Notes under the pieces: generated by a model | Databases searched by the model: none | What the model was told of the DNA's origin: nothing | The model's input: only the letters and a program-made list of their open reading frames with translations | In this document: one piece after another, positions 53,134-62,151 of the stretch | Position numbering within the stretch: position 1 is the stretch's first letter | Layout: every line of letters begins with the position of its first letter | Translations under genes and position numbers: made by a program | NCBI GenBank assembly: GCA_965223105.1 | Contig: OZ244987.1 | Location: 2,604,001-2,668,000, forward strand | Reading direction: 5' to 3' | From: JABDMH01 sp965223105 | GTDB taxonomy: Bacteria; Bacteroidota; Bacteroidia; Chitinophagales; Saprospiraceae | Length of the DNA stretch: 64,000 bases

Positions 53134-53640
53134 ATGTACTTTATCTTAAGCGGAGCGAATAAAGAAAATCTTGTGACTGTATTCATCTTTTTCATGGGTG
53201 CGATATGCCTGCAATGTAACGGAAGTGCTGATCTAGAGCCGGACAAGGGCATCGAAATTACCGGTGGAGAAATCACTGCCGTCTCCATTAGTGGCGATGA
53301 AAGCAACTATCAGTTTTCGGTGACGATACGTAGTCCAGACACCGGCTGCTCACAATACGCTGATTGGTGGGAAGTTATATCACCTAGGGGTGATTTAATC
53401 TACCGTCGAATATTGACCCACAGCCATGTCGATGAACAGCCTTTTACTCGCTCTGGAGGCCCCGTTCAGATAAGCGGACAAGATTCTGTCATCATCAGAG
53501 TTCATATGAACAATCTGGGCTATGGTCTGAAAGGGCAGTCTGGCACCGTCAGTGGTGGCTTTATATCTGTGAAACTGGATCCTGAATTTGCCCCAAATCT
53601 ATCTAAGCAAGCTCCACTTCCCGATGGCTGTCGATTTTAA
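53134..53640 (+). CDS. Hypothetical conserved secreted protein (lipoprotein)
   Basis: A 168-aa protein with a lipoprotein-like N-terminus (hydrophobic LVTVFIFFMGAICLQC, Cys about 28). The mature part contains a motif-dense stretch, GCSQYADWWEVISPRGDLIYRR then ILTHSHVDEQPFTRSGGPV (about residues 70-112), where Cys, Trp, His and Arg residues look conserved; the end has PDGCRF, giving a second Cys. I do not know the family. The strong central motifs argue for a real, probably conserved, protein. It is a single gene. Confidence 0.65.
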   Translation: MYFILSGANKENLVTVFIFFMGAICLQCNGSADLEPDKGIEITGGEITAVSISGDESNYQFSVTIRSPDTGCSQYADWWEVISPRGDLIYRRILTHSHVDEQPFTRSGGPVQISGQDSVIIRVHMNNLGYGLKGQSGTVSGGFISVKLDPEFAPNLSKQAPLPDGCRF

Positions 53641-54041
53641 ATACGTCCTGTAAGATCAATGAGTAATTTTTTGCAGCCTTTTCTTTAACATCTCTTTGCT
53701 CATCATTGCAGAACCTAACTCCATAGTGTTTGCTAGCCACTATTGACTGCCCACGCCTACACTAGCATAACAAGGAGAACCAGGTGTGATAAGGAAAAAG
53801 GTCTTAACCAACTGCGAAATCTGATGGATTGTCACCTGAATTAGTAGCCATTATCGCTCCAATAAGTTATGAGCCAGCGAGATACTGGGCTTAGTGTAAC
53901 AGTGCCATCTCCGAAGCTTCAAAACACCAATGTTTGGAGAAAAACAGCTCTCACCTAGATCAGTATCAATAATTCAAAATTTCCGGAATGGTATCTTAGG
54001 TGTTCAATCTTGACTGACTCATAGTAATCAGGTAATCATCA
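53641..54041. other. Intergenic region, nothing recognised
   Basis: These 401 bp contain no supported frame, no hairpin with a T-run and no convincing promoter. They separate two plus-strand single genes. Confidence 0.5.
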
Positions 54042-54983
54042 ATGGAGAATATTGAACATACCTTGAGAGATACTCATCAGCAACTTCAGCAAGCCATCAA
54101 TGTGGATCGACATCTCAAGCTGGTGAATCAGAAACTTGAAGAAGCTTATAAAAATTTGGATGTACTTGAGAACCAACTCAAGAAGGAATTTGAAGATATT
54201 CAGCAACTAGAAAAGCTTTCCCTTAAAGGACTCTTTCATCAAGTGCTTGGCAGTAAAGAGGACCAAATGGAAAAAGAGCGTCAAGAATACTTGCAAGCAT
54301 CTTTGAAATACGATGAAGCGAAAAAATCGAGCGAATTGCTAGAATTTGAGCGGGATCTTCTCCAGCGCAAGGTAGAGAATATTCCCCAGCTCAAGGCGAA
54401 GCTAAAGAGCTTGTTGGAACAACGGCAGAAATTCTTAGTTAGGGAAAACAGCACCATTGGCAACCAAATTGTAAAGCTGATGGAGATGGTGGATCGCCAG
54501 GGTGAACTTATACACCGGATTACTGATTTAAAGAAGACCGCACAACAGGCCATTGCGATTTTGGAACAGATGATCAATGCTTTACAGAAGGCACGCAATT
54601 GGGGTCAATGGGACATGGCCGGCCGACAGAGAGGAGCTTCTTACCTAAAACACTCTGCCATCGACAAAGCGAGAGATTTGTCCTATCATGCTCAACACAT
54701 TTTGACTCGTTTGAGTCATGATATGGAAACCCTTTATGGTCAAAGGCTCCCAAATTTTCATGTACAGATTGAGTCATTTAACCGGTTTACCGATGTTTTC
54801 TTCGACAATCTTATTTCCGACTGGATCGTGCAGCGAAAAATCCAAAATGCTCTAAACAATGTGATTTCTGTAAGGGATGGAGTACTACGTACTCTTCAAT
54901 CCATGGACCATGAAATACGAAAGTGCCAAGACAAAATTGATGAGTTGCATAAGCATCGAGAAAAATTGATCATAGAGTCGTAA
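54042..54983 (+). CDS. Coiled-coil protein, unknown function
   Basis: A 313-aa cytoplasmic protein that is almost fully helical. Residues 1-165 have heptad-like Leu/Ile spacing (LRDTHQQLQQAIN; LEEAYKNLDVLENQLKKEF; LKAKLKSLLEQRQKFL), and the rest is again helical with RITDLKKTAQQAIAILEQM and MDHEIRKCQDKIDELHKHREKL. There is no signal, membrane segment or catalytic motif. It resembles structural or scaffold coiled-coil proteins, but I know no family. It is a single gene with about 400 bp before it and faces rimM convergently with a 70-bp gap. Confidence 0.65.
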   Translation: MENIEHTLRDTHQQLQQAINVDRHLKLVNQKLEEAYKNLDVLENQLKKEFEDIQQLEKLSLKGLFHQVLGSKEDQMEKERQEYLQASLKYDEAKKSSELLEFERDLLQRKVENIPQLKAKLKSLLEQRQKFLVRENSTIGNQIVKLMEMVDRQGELIHRITDLKKTAQQAIAILEQMINALQKARNWGQWDMAGRQRGASYLKHSAIDKARDLSYHAQHILTRLSHDMETLYGQRLPNFHVQIESFNRFTDVFFDNLISDWIVQRKIQNALNNVISVRDGVLRTLQSMDHEIRKCQDKIDELHKHREKLIIES

Positions 54984-55053
54984 ATCAGATAACGAGACGA
55001 TTTCTTTTTTCCACCGGCCCGTGATTTGAGGCCGAACTATGCGAAAGCCTCGA

Positions 55054-55566
55054 TCACAATTCCATCAGTCCTTCAGGAAGATCCATAATGATGGTTGAGG
55101 TAATCCTGTCAATTTTATGGATTAAAGGCTCAGCCAATGGAATGAGCTTCTCTTGACCTTCTAGAATGACAACGGCCATTTCTTGATTGGGAAATGATCT
55201 TACTTCTTTTATTTTTCCTATGAATAAACCGGTACTGGCTTCATGCATTTGAAATCCTTCTATCCAATGGAATGCAGATTTCTCCGCCTGAATCGGTGTT
55301 ATCATCCTTGTCAGATCTTTTTCTGCAGCATACAGGGGCTTGCCAACCAGCGCATGGGCTTCTTCGATTGAATCGATTCCTGTAAATTTTATCCGTGTGG
55401 GCTTTTCCCAAACGATCCATTCAATTTCCCAGGGAACCTTTATCCCCTCCATCTCGATAAAGACAAATGCCAAGTCGGATAATGATTGAAGATGATCTGA
55501 TGGCACCTTGATCTCTCCCTTAATTCCGTGAGTTCTTTTTGTAAAGCCAACCTGATGAAAATTCAT
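55054..55566 (-). CDS. rimM: Ribosome maturation factor RimM
   Basis: 170 aa from ATG 55566 (MNFHQVGFTKRTHGIKGEIKV); the frame is open further upstream but into unrelated sequence. The N-terminal GFTKRTHGIKGEIKV block is the RimM signature, and the C-terminal PRC-barrel domain has GLFIGKIKEVRSFPNQEMAVV and KLIPLAEPLIHKID. RimM helps maturation of the 30S head through ribosomal protein S19. It usually sits by rpsP and trmD, but here it follows a lipoprotein gene by 41 bp and mnmA before that, a non-standard location. Confidence 0.9.
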   Translation of the reverse strand: MNFHQVGFTKRTHGIKGEIKVPSDHLQSLSDLAFVFIEMEGIKVPWEIEWIVWEKPTRIKFTGIDSIEEAHALVGKPLYAAEKDLTRMITPIQAEKSAFHWIEGFQMHEASTGLFIGKIKEVRSFPNQEMAVVILEGQEKLIPLAEPLIHKIDRITSTIIMDLPEGLMEL

Positions 55567-55607
55567 ATGAGAATCTTTGGATTCCGCATTCAGTGCAACG
55601 AACCTGG

Positions 55608-56372
55608 TTAATTGTGTGAAACGAGCGTCTGGCGTAGAATAAAGCCCCTGCCTGCTTTGGCTCGCCAATCTTTATTAATACAAGGTTCATTGGTTCCAAT
55701 GTACTTACAATATGAATCCAAGATCTCTCGATGTCGAAAAACCAAACCCACTCCCTTAGCATATTTCTCGAAGGAATATCTTCGCTCAATGGCATTTTCG
55801 CTGGCGGCCTGCTGAACCGTCAAAACTTCATCAAACATGATTTCTCCAACTTGCTCAGTGGAGTCGACAGCCACCATTTGGTAGTCCCATCCCTTAAACA
55901 TTTCAATTGATTCTCCTCTAATAATTACGGTAATATCATCCTTGATGAATGCATTACCATCCCATTTTTTCCCGGCTTCAACCGGAAAAACCAGGTTGAT
56001 CAAGCGAAGGTTGTTTTCGGTATAAAATGCCTGATTGGTACTCCTGCTCTGAGTTGCCACATCAAAAATCTCCCAGGGACCATCTGGATCGTCAGATCGG
56101 AAACGCTCAATCCGGTAAACTGACATGCCCGTATGATCAAGTAATTGCTCTACGACTACCTCGCGTAGATAGAATGTTGAAGAATCATCGACTGGTAAGT
56201 CATTTCGGCCCAGATCATATTGGATAGAATCAAGCCGGTAAATTCTTTCTAATCCAACTTCCAGTGGAAAGTAGCCATAGCCGTAAATCGATTCCTCCAC
56301 TGGTGATGACAATTCATCCCGACAAGCAATCATCAGTAGAATGAGCATACCTAGCGTTAAAATGTACTTCAT
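55608..56372 (-). CDS. Hypothetical lipoprotein in the mnmA-rimM operon
   Basis: A 254-aa lipoprotein (MKYILTLGMLILLMIAC, modified Cys17). The mature part has repeating strands with GYFPLEVGLERIYRLDSIQYD near residue 34, FYLREVVVEQL, and GYFPL-type aromatic turns; VEAGKKWDGNAFIKDD lies near 130. It resembles small beta-rich envelope lipoproteins of Bacteroidota, with no assigned function. Its ATG overlaps the mnmA stop (ATGA, 56369-56372), so it is translationally coupled, and rimM follows 41 bp after its stop. Confidence 0.75.
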   Translation of the reverse strand: MKYILTLGMLILLMIACRDELSSPVEESIYGYGYFPLEVGLERIYRLDSIQYDLGRNDLPVDDSSTFYLREVVVEQLLDHTGMSVYRIERFRSDDPDGPWEIFDVATQSRSTNQAFYTENNLRLINLVFPVEAGKKWDGNAFIKDDITVIIRGESIEMFKGWDYQMVAVDSTEQVGEIMFDEVLTVQQAASENAIERRYSFEKYAKGVGLVFRHREILDSYCKYIGTNEPCINKDWRAKAGRGFILRQTLVSHN

Positions 56373-57475
56373 GAACCTTGCCTTCCGGAGCTGTAAATTA
56401 TTCCACCGCCAACAACATCTTCACCTTCATAAAACACGCCAGATTGGCCTGGTGCTACACCCTTGACACCCGCGAGAAAGTGGACATCGATGCCATCACT
56501 GGTATTAAATACTTCAGCCATTGTACCCGGGTCTCCATATCTTACTGTGGTCAGCAGCTCCATACCGTCTGACAAGTGCTCGTATTTCATCAAATTCACC
56601 TGCCTTACACTCATTCGACTTCTGATAAGCGCCTTTGCTGGGCCAAGGACTACTGTATTTGAATCTGGTCGAATTTCTGATACATACATGGGTTCTCCAA
56701 AAGCCTGACCAAGACCTCGCCTTTGGCCAACAGTAAAAAATGGATAACCTGCATGGGTACCAATGACATTTCCCTGTTGATCTACAAACTTTCCTCCTGT
56801 AACTTCACCCTCCAAAGATGGTATTCTCCGTCTGAGAAAGCTTCTATAATCGTTATCGGGTACAAAGCAGATCTCATAGCTTTCAGGCTTTCGGGATAAG
56901 GCTTCATATCCGAACTCGGAGGCGATATGTCTCACTTGCTCTTTCTGATATTTACCCAAAGGAAATATACTTCTTCGGAGGCAACTTTGATCCAATCCCC
57001 ACAGGACGTATGATTGATCTTTGCGTTGGTCTTTGGCTTTCCTAATAAACTTTCGGCCCTCAGCTTCAGCGATCTGGGCATAGTGGCCAGTAGCTATCCA
57101 TTCGCATCCCAAGGCATCGGCTCTTCGCAGCAGCGCCCTCCATTTAATATGTGTATTACACAAGACACATGGGTTTGGTGTTCGTCCAGCGATATACTCC
57201 TCCACAAAATTATCTATGACAAAGTCACCAAACTCTTCTCGAATATCAATGATGAAGTGATGAAAGCCCATCTTTACGGCCACTTCCCGAGCGTCATTTA
57301 TAGAATCCAGGCTACAACAACCCGTCTCCTTCTTGCTTCCACCCGTACTTGCGTAGTCCCAAGTTTTCATAGTTATGCCCACAACTTCATACCCTTCTTC
57401 ATGGAGAAGCATAGCGGTAACGGTGCTATCTATTCCTCCGCTCATTGCTACCAATATGCGTCCTTTCTTACTCAT
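56369..57475 (-). CDS. mnmA: tRNA-specific 2-thiouridylase MnmA
   Basis: About 368 aa from ATG 57475 (MSKKGRILVAMSGGIDSTV); a TTG at 57499 in frame is less likely. The PP-loop AMSGGIDSTV (about residues 10-19), the catalytic Cys in RTPNPCVLCNTHIKW (about 98-112) and the second Cys in ESYEICFVPDNDYR (about 197-210) identify MnmA, which puts sulfur on U34 of tRNAs for Glu, Gln and Lys. GYPFFTVGQRRGLG and FLAGVKGVAPGQSGVFYEG belong to the C-terminal domains. The clear promoter at 57497-57527 starts the operon mnmA-lipoprotein-rimM. Confidence 0.95.
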   Translation of the reverse strand: MSKKGRILVAMSGGIDSTVTAMLLHEEGYEVVGITMKTWDYASTGGSKKETGCCSLDSINDAREVAVKMGFHHFIIDIREEFGDFVIDNFVEEYIAGRTPNPCVLCNTHIKWRALLRRADALGCEWIATGHYAQIAEAEGRKFIRKAKDQRKDQSYVLWGLDQSCLRRSIFPLGKYQKEQVRHIASEFGYEALSRKPESYEICFVPDNDYRSFLRRRIPSLEGEVTGGKFVDQQGNVIGTHAGYPFFTVGQRRGLGQAFGEPMYVSEIRPDSNTVVLGPAKALIRSRMSVRQVNLMKYEHLSDGMELLTTVRYGDPGTMAEVFNTSDGIDVHFLAGVKGVAPGQSGVFYEGEDVVGGGIIYSSGRQGS

Positions 57476-57496
57476 CACTGATTTATAATTGTACCG

Positions 57497-57527
57497 CAAA
57501 AATAGCGGTTCGTTGAGTGTCGAACAA
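57497..57527 (-). promoter_or_regulatory. Promoter of the mnmA operon
   Basis: On the minus strand: TTG, exactly 20 bases, then TATTTTTG, a full match to TTG-N20-TAnnTTTG. It lies 21 bp before the ATG at 57475. This is one of the two best promoter matches in the window. Confidence 0.6.
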
Positions 57528-57564
57528 TGGATTCTTTGAAATCGTTTCCCTTGTGGAAATAACC

Positions 57565-57591
57565 TTGACCTAGCACTGATTTAGTATTTTG
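57565..57591 (+). promoter_or_regulatory. Candidate promoter of the D-aminoacylase-like gene
   Basis: TTG (57565), 17 bases, then TATTTTG (57585-57591), a -7 element one base short. It lies 25 bp before the ATG at 57617 and is back to back with the mnmA promoter. Confidence 0.35.
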
Positions 57592-57616
57592 CAAGTTTAG
57601 AAAAATAACAGAGCAA

Positions 57617-59182
57617 ATGAGGCTTCTGATGATCATGTTGACGATAGCTGGCTTGCACCCGCTATTCGCACAGCCGTATGATCTGCTTATTAAAAACGGC
57701 AATGTCTATGATGGCTTAGGAGGGCATCCTGAAGCCCTTGATGTAGCCATTGTGGATGGCAGGATTGCACTCATTGCAAGAGATATTCAGTCCGATTTGA
57801 GTTACAGGGTGATTGATGCATCTGCCATGGCCGTGTGTCCCGGATTTATTGACATGCATGCTCATCTCGAACCGCTTATTCTGTATCCCGCTGGTAAAAG
57901 CCACGTCATGCAAGGTGTCACCACTGCATTGGGTGGTCCTGATGGAAGCTCCCCTTTTCCAGTTGGGCAATATCTCGATTCACTCAGTGAAACTGGTATC
58001 GGACTGAATGTTGCTTATTTAATTGGTCACAACACAGTGCGTAATCACGTATTGGGTCTCTCAAACCGTGACCCCAGTGAGCAAGAATTGGCTAAGATGC
58101 AAGAGCTGGTGGTCGAGGCTATGAGCGAAGGAGCTTTTGGAATATCTACAGGCTTAAAGTATTTGCCCGGCACTTTTGCCAAAACTGAAGAAATCATTGC
58201 CTTAGCGAGGGTAACTGGAGATGCTGGTGGTATCTATACTTCTCATCTACGAGAAGAGGGGTTGGGTCTGCTTAGTGGCGTTGCGGAAGCTATTCGCATT
58301 GCAGAAGAGGCAGAAATACCTGTAGTTCTAACCCACCACAAAGCAATCGGCTATTCGATGTGGGGTGCCAGTAGGCAGACCTTACAAATGGTTGATTCAG
58401 CTAGAGCGGTAGGTTTAGACATCATGATGGATCAATACCCTTACACTGCTAGCCATACCTGGCTTGGAATTGTGATTCCCCCATGGGCGTTGGAAGGCCA
58501 TGCGTATGTAAAGTTTGCCGAACGGTGCAAAGATCCGGTACTTCGGGATTCGATTAAATCAGGCATTGTGCATAATCTCGTCCATGACCGGGGCGGTAAT
58601 GATTTGCGCAGAATTCAATTTGCTCGCATCGATTGGAAGCCTGAGTTTGCTGGTAAGACCCTCCATGATCTGGTGATTGCTGAAGGTAAGGAACCAACCA
58701 TCGAAAATGGGGCTGACATGGTCATTGAGATTCAATTGCACCGAGGTGCACATTGCATCTACCATGTTATGGCCGATGAAGATGTAGACCGGATTATGCA
58801 GCATTCCTACACCATGATCGCCTCGGACGGCAGAATAACTCCCTTTGGCAAAGGTCATCCACATCCCCGGTCATATGGTACTTTTCCTCGAGTTCTCGGG
58901 CATTATGTGAGGAAGCGGAAATTGCTCACATTGACCGAAGCTATCAGAAAAATGACCAGCTTACCGGCAGGACGGCTGGGGCTTGAAGACCGAGGTGTTC
59001 TCCAACCCGATATGCGAGCTGATATTGTAGTATTTGATCCGGAAACCATTATAGATAAAGCGACATTTACTGATCCTCATGCCTATCCCATGGGGATTGC
59101 CTATGTGATCATCAATGGGAAGATATCTGTTGATGATGGACGTTTTACTGATATCCGAGCCGGTGAGATTTTAAGAAAATGA
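57617..59182 (+). CDS. N-acyl-D-amino-acid deacylase / amidohydrolase family
   Basis: A 521-aa enzyme with a signal peptide (MRLLMIMLTIAGLHPLFAQ). The metal site HxH is in GFIDMHAHLEP (about residues 74-84), the Cys-independent region has STGLKYLPGTFAKTEEI, and further ligands are in YTSHLREEG (about 207-215) and VLTHHKAIGYSMWG near 237-250; late SDGRITPFGKGHPHPRSYGTFPRVLG (within 393-420) is very typical of D-aminoacylases. It releases D-amino acids from N-acyl derivatives. The signal peptide implies a periplasmic place, which could fit cell-wall or D-peptide recycling. Confidence 0.9.
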   Translation: MRLLMIMLTIAGLHPLFAQPYDLLIKNGNVYDGLGGHPEALDVAIVDGRIALIARDIQSDLSYRVIDASAMAVCPGFIDMHAHLEPLILYPAGKSHVMQGVTTALGGPDGSSPFPVGQYLDSLSETGIGLNVAYLIGHNTVRNHVLGLSNRDPSEQELAKMQELVVEAMSEGAFGISTGLKYLPGTFAKTEEIIALARVTGDAGGIYTSHLREEGLGLLSGVAEAIRIAEEAEIPVVLTHHKAIGYSMWGASRQTLQMVDSARAVGLDIMMDQYPYTASHTWLGIVIPPWALEGHAYVKFAERCKDPVLRDSIKSGIVHNLVHDRGGNDLRRIQFARIDWKPEFAGKTLHDLVIAEGKEPTIENGADMVIEIQLHRGAHCIYHVMADEDVDRIMQHSYTMIASDGRITPFGKGHPHPRSYGTFPRVLGHYVRKRKLLTLTEAIRKMTSLPAGRLGLEDRGVLQPDMRADIVVFDPETIIDKATFTDPHAYPMGIAYVIINGKISVDDGRFTDIRAGEILRK

Positions 59183-59223
59183 CAACATTAATTTAATAGT
59201 TTCTCAAGCAAATAAAGGGTCTT

Positions 59224-60708
59224 ATGTATATGAAAAAAGCCAATGCATTGATAAAGATGAAATGTAATAGATTGATTTCAATATCCCTCATGTCCGCTTG
59301 TCTGATGGTTATTTCGTCTTGTGCGGTAAATCCCGTCACGGGTAAGAAAGAGGTCATGTTTATGTCGGAGGAGCAGGAAATTGCCATGGGTAAGCAGGCT
59401 GATCCAAGTATTGTGGCAATGTACGGTCTTTATGAAGATAAGAAGCTTCAAGATTTTATCAACCAGAAAGGTCAACAAATGGCCAAGATCTCACATCGGC
59501 CAAATCTGAACTTTGAATTTAAAATCTTGGATTCTCCGGTAGTCAATGCCTTTGCTGTACCTGGCGGATATGTTTACTTCACGAGGGGAATACTGGCACA
59601 TTTCAACAATGAGGCAGAGTTTGCGGGAGTTTTGGGTCATGAAATCGGCCACGTCACTGCTAGGCACTCAGCCAAACAGCAGACCAAAGCCACGATCGCA
59701 CAGATCCTGTTCATAGGTGGGCTGGTTGTCTCACCAGAGTTCCGGGCATTTGCCAATGAAGCTCAACAAGGTATGCAATTGCTTTTTCTTAAATACAGCA
59801 GAGACAATGAATCACAGTCAGATGAGCTTGGCGTTGCTTATTCGACAGCCATCGGATATGATGCTCATCACATGGCTAATTTCTTCAATACCTTGAATGC
59901 CATGCGAAAGGGAACTGAGTCAGAAACTCTTCCAACCTTTTTATCTACTCATCCCGATCCATACGACCGATATAAAAAAGTAAATAAAATGGCTGACGAA
60001 GCTCAAACTGATCTTAATGCCAGCCAATTGAAGACGGGGAGAAATAGCTACCTCCGGATGGTGGATGGACTGATCTATGGCAATGATCCAAAACAGGGTT
60101 ATGTCGAAAATAACCACTTCTATCATCCTGAACTCAAATTTCAATTTCCCATACCAAAAGGCTGGAAGACCATCAATACACCATCCCAGGTACAGATGGC
60201 TCCTCCTGATGGTAAGGCACTTATGCTACTTACCCTGACACAAGCTAATAGTTTAGAGGAAGCGGCACAGATGGTACTGGAGAAATACAAACTCCAATTG
60301 GTGGAAAAGAAGAATCTGAACCTCAATGGCATGAGTGTATTGGCTATGGTAGCCGATCAGGCTAACGAACAGACGGGTCAAAAGATTAGAGTGCTTACCT
60401 ATTTTATCTCTTACAATGGATTGATCTATACCTTCCATGGACTTTCAGAGATTTCCACATTTGATGCACAAGTCGCTACCTTTAACGGAAGCATGCGAAA
60501 TTTCACTCGACTGACCGATCCTGCAAAAATCAATAAGAAACCAGAGAAAATCAGCATTCGCACAGCCAATCGAAATGAAACCTTACAGGCATTTCTCAAG
60601 CGCAACCGGGTGCCGACCGATCGGATGTCAGAGCATGCAGTCTTAAATGGAATGTCTTTGGATGCCAATGTGGAATCGGGTACATTATTAAAGGTGATCG
60701 CTAAGTAA
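59224..60708 (+). CDS. M48 family metalloprotease with LysM-like C-terminus, lipoprotein
   Basis: A 494-aa lipoprotein (lipobox VISSC, Cys near 37) of the BepA/YfgC-like M48 group. The zinc motif is H139-E-I-G-H143 in GVLGHEIGHVTARHSAKQ, and the third ligand Glu is in ESQSDELGVAYS near 199-210. The C-terminus, from SIRTANRNETLQAFLKRN to GTLLKVIAK, resembles a LysM-like or YcaL-type end. Such proteins degrade misassembled outer-membrane proteins. It lies 41 bp after the D-aminoacylase gene on the same strand and may share its transcript. Confidence 0.92.
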   Translation: MYMKKANALIKMKCNRLISISLMSACLMVISSCAVNPVTGKKEVMFMSEEQEIAMGKQADPSIVAMYGLYEDKKLQDFINQKGQQMAKISHRPNLNFEFKILDSPVVNAFAVPGGYVYFTRGILAHFNNEAEFAGVLGHEIGHVTARHSAKQQTKATIAQILFIGGLVVSPEFRAFANEAQQGMQLLFLKYSRDNESQSDELGVAYSTAIGYDAHHMANFFNTLNAMRKGTESETLPTFLSTHPDPYDRYKKVNKMADEAQTDLNASQLKTGRNSYLRMVDGLIYGNDPKQGYVENNHFYHPELKFQFPIPKGWKTINTPSQVQMAPPDGKALMLLTLTQANSLEEAAQMVLEKYKLQLVEKKNLNLNGMSVLAMVADQANEQTGQKIRVLTYFISYNGLIYTFHGLSEISTFDAQVATFNGSMRNFTRLTDPAKINKKPEKISIRTANRNETLQAFLKRNRVPTDRMSEHAVLNGMSLDANVESGTLLKVIAK

Positions 60709-60819
60709 GCACTTACAAGGCAAGCGCCCGCTTTCAGTTACGGCCATGAAGGCAATTACGGATGTTAAAGAGCGTACTGTTTGTAGCTTTTCAGATTTCT
60801 AATTGTCCCTGCACTTGTC

Positions 60820-62046
60820 TTAGAAGAGACTTAATTGATTGGATCGGGGCTGGTCCTTGTTGGGCTTATTCTCTTTCCTATTGTCAAAAACGGTACGGCC
60901 TCCCAGGTGGGAAGATTGCCCCCTCTCCCACTCGAGATAAGCCCCAAACTTGCCCGGATCAGACTTCATACCTTTTTCCAGTGTCTTTGAGATCTCGTGT
61001 AGTTTTTGCAGCGCTTGTTTTTGGTCAGTATGTTCAATCTTTGCGGAACTGACCACCCGATTTAGGAAAGAAATGGTTTGATCATAGACTTTAAGCGGAA
61101 CTGGAAATGGATGTCCATCTTTACCGCCATGAGCAAATGCATATCTTGCCGGATCAGAAAAACGAATCGGCGTTCCATATATGACCTCACTCACCAAAGC
61201 AAGGGACTGGAGAGTCCTGGGGCCAAGTCCCTGCGTCAAAAGCAAGGATTCAAAATCCGGATGATCGCTGTGGTGGGCTGCATATAAAATGGCACCAAGC
61301 CTCTTTAAATCGACATCGGAGGAAGTGACTTCATGATGGGACGGCATGTGTAGATGCATGGCTTCCTTCAGGACCTTACCAGGATCCTCGTGCATAAGAT
61401 CAAGCAGGCCTTGTCGTGTACTTCTAGCCGCTCGTGCTACGAGATTAAGAATCTGCCCCTGATTGATCCCCACAATACTAGTATGTGGTTCTTCACTAAA
61501 TGATCGTATAGAGGGTGAATGCCAATGATAACGGCGAGCGTATCCCTTCCTGGGATTCATTCCCTGCTGAACAACGGTCCAATGGCCCTCTTTACTGACA
61601 ATAAACGAGTGTAAATAAATTTGATAGCCATCTTGGATGGCCGTATTGTCGATCTTTGCCGTCAGGCGACTGCTGCGTGCCAGTTCATCTCCGTCGAGTC
61701 CGGTCTTGTCTCCAATGAGTTTTAGTTCTTGCGGTGTGCGGCGTGAATGTTTTCCTCTGCCACCACATATATAGATGCCCAATTCGCTCGAGCAGCTGGC
61801 AAGCCCTCTCTTTAGAGCGCCCATTACGGAAGTAGTAATGCCGGAAGAGTGCCAGTCCATTCCCAATACAGCACCAAAAGATTGAAACCAGAAGGGATCA
61901 CTGAATCTTCTCAAGACTTCTTCACGACCATAATCTAAAACAATGCATTCGATGATGGCTCTTCCCAGCGTTGACATCCGTTCGTGCAGCCATTCAGGGA
62001 CTCGTCCTCTATGCAAGGGTAAATCTGATGTTCCTGAACGTCTCAT
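60820..62046 (-). CDS. DUF763 family protein
   Basis: A 408-aa DUF763 protein. It opens RRSGTSDLPLHRGRVPEWL (residues 2-20), continues VLDYGREEVLRRFSDPFWFQSFGAVLGMDWHSSG, has GICGGRG-like glycine segments, and a QGLGPRTLQSLALVSEVIYG stretch near residue 265-285 that resembles a helix-hairpin-helix. The family is known from archaea, thermophilic bacteria and scattered others; its role is unknown, though the helix-hairpin-helix and basic C-terminus (NKDQPRSNQLSLF) suggest nucleic-acid contact. It converges with the M48 gene (111-bp gap). Confidence 0.9.
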   Translation of the reverse strand: MRRSGTSDLPLHRGRVPEWLHERMSTLGRAIIECIVLDYGREEVLRRFSDPFWFQSFGAVLGMDWHSSGITTSVMGALKRGLASCSSELGIYICGGRGKHSRRTPQELKLIGDKTGLDGDELARSSRLTAKIDNTAIQDGYQIYLHSFIVSKEGHWTVVQQGMNPRKGYARRYHWHSPSIRSFSEEPHTSIVGINQGQILNLVARAARSTRQGLLDLMHEDPGKVLKEAMHLHMPSHHEVTSSDVDLKRLGAILYAAHHSDHPDFESLLLTQGLGPRTLQSLALVSEVIYGTPIRFSDPARYAFAHGGKDGHPFPVPLKVYDQTISFLNRVVSSAKIEHTDQKQALQKLHEISKTLEKGMKSDPGKFGAYLEWERGQSSHLGGRTVFDNRKENKPNKDQPRSNQLSLF

Positions 62047-62095
62047 CGGTCGGTTTTCACTCTTAGTTTAGGATTCAAATCACTTTACCTATTCT

Positions 62096-62131
62096 TTTGT
62101 TTCTGAAGATTGGTAACTCTTTTTATGTTTG
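62096..62131 (+). promoter_or_regulatory. Candidate promoter of the 52-aa membrane protein gene
   Basis: TATGTTTG (62124-62131) is a perfect -7 element; a TTTG lies 24 bases upstream (62096-62099), one base outside the usual range. It is 21 bp before the ATG at 62152. Confidence 0.3.
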
Positions 62132-62151
62132 CACTCATAATCTAAACGAGA

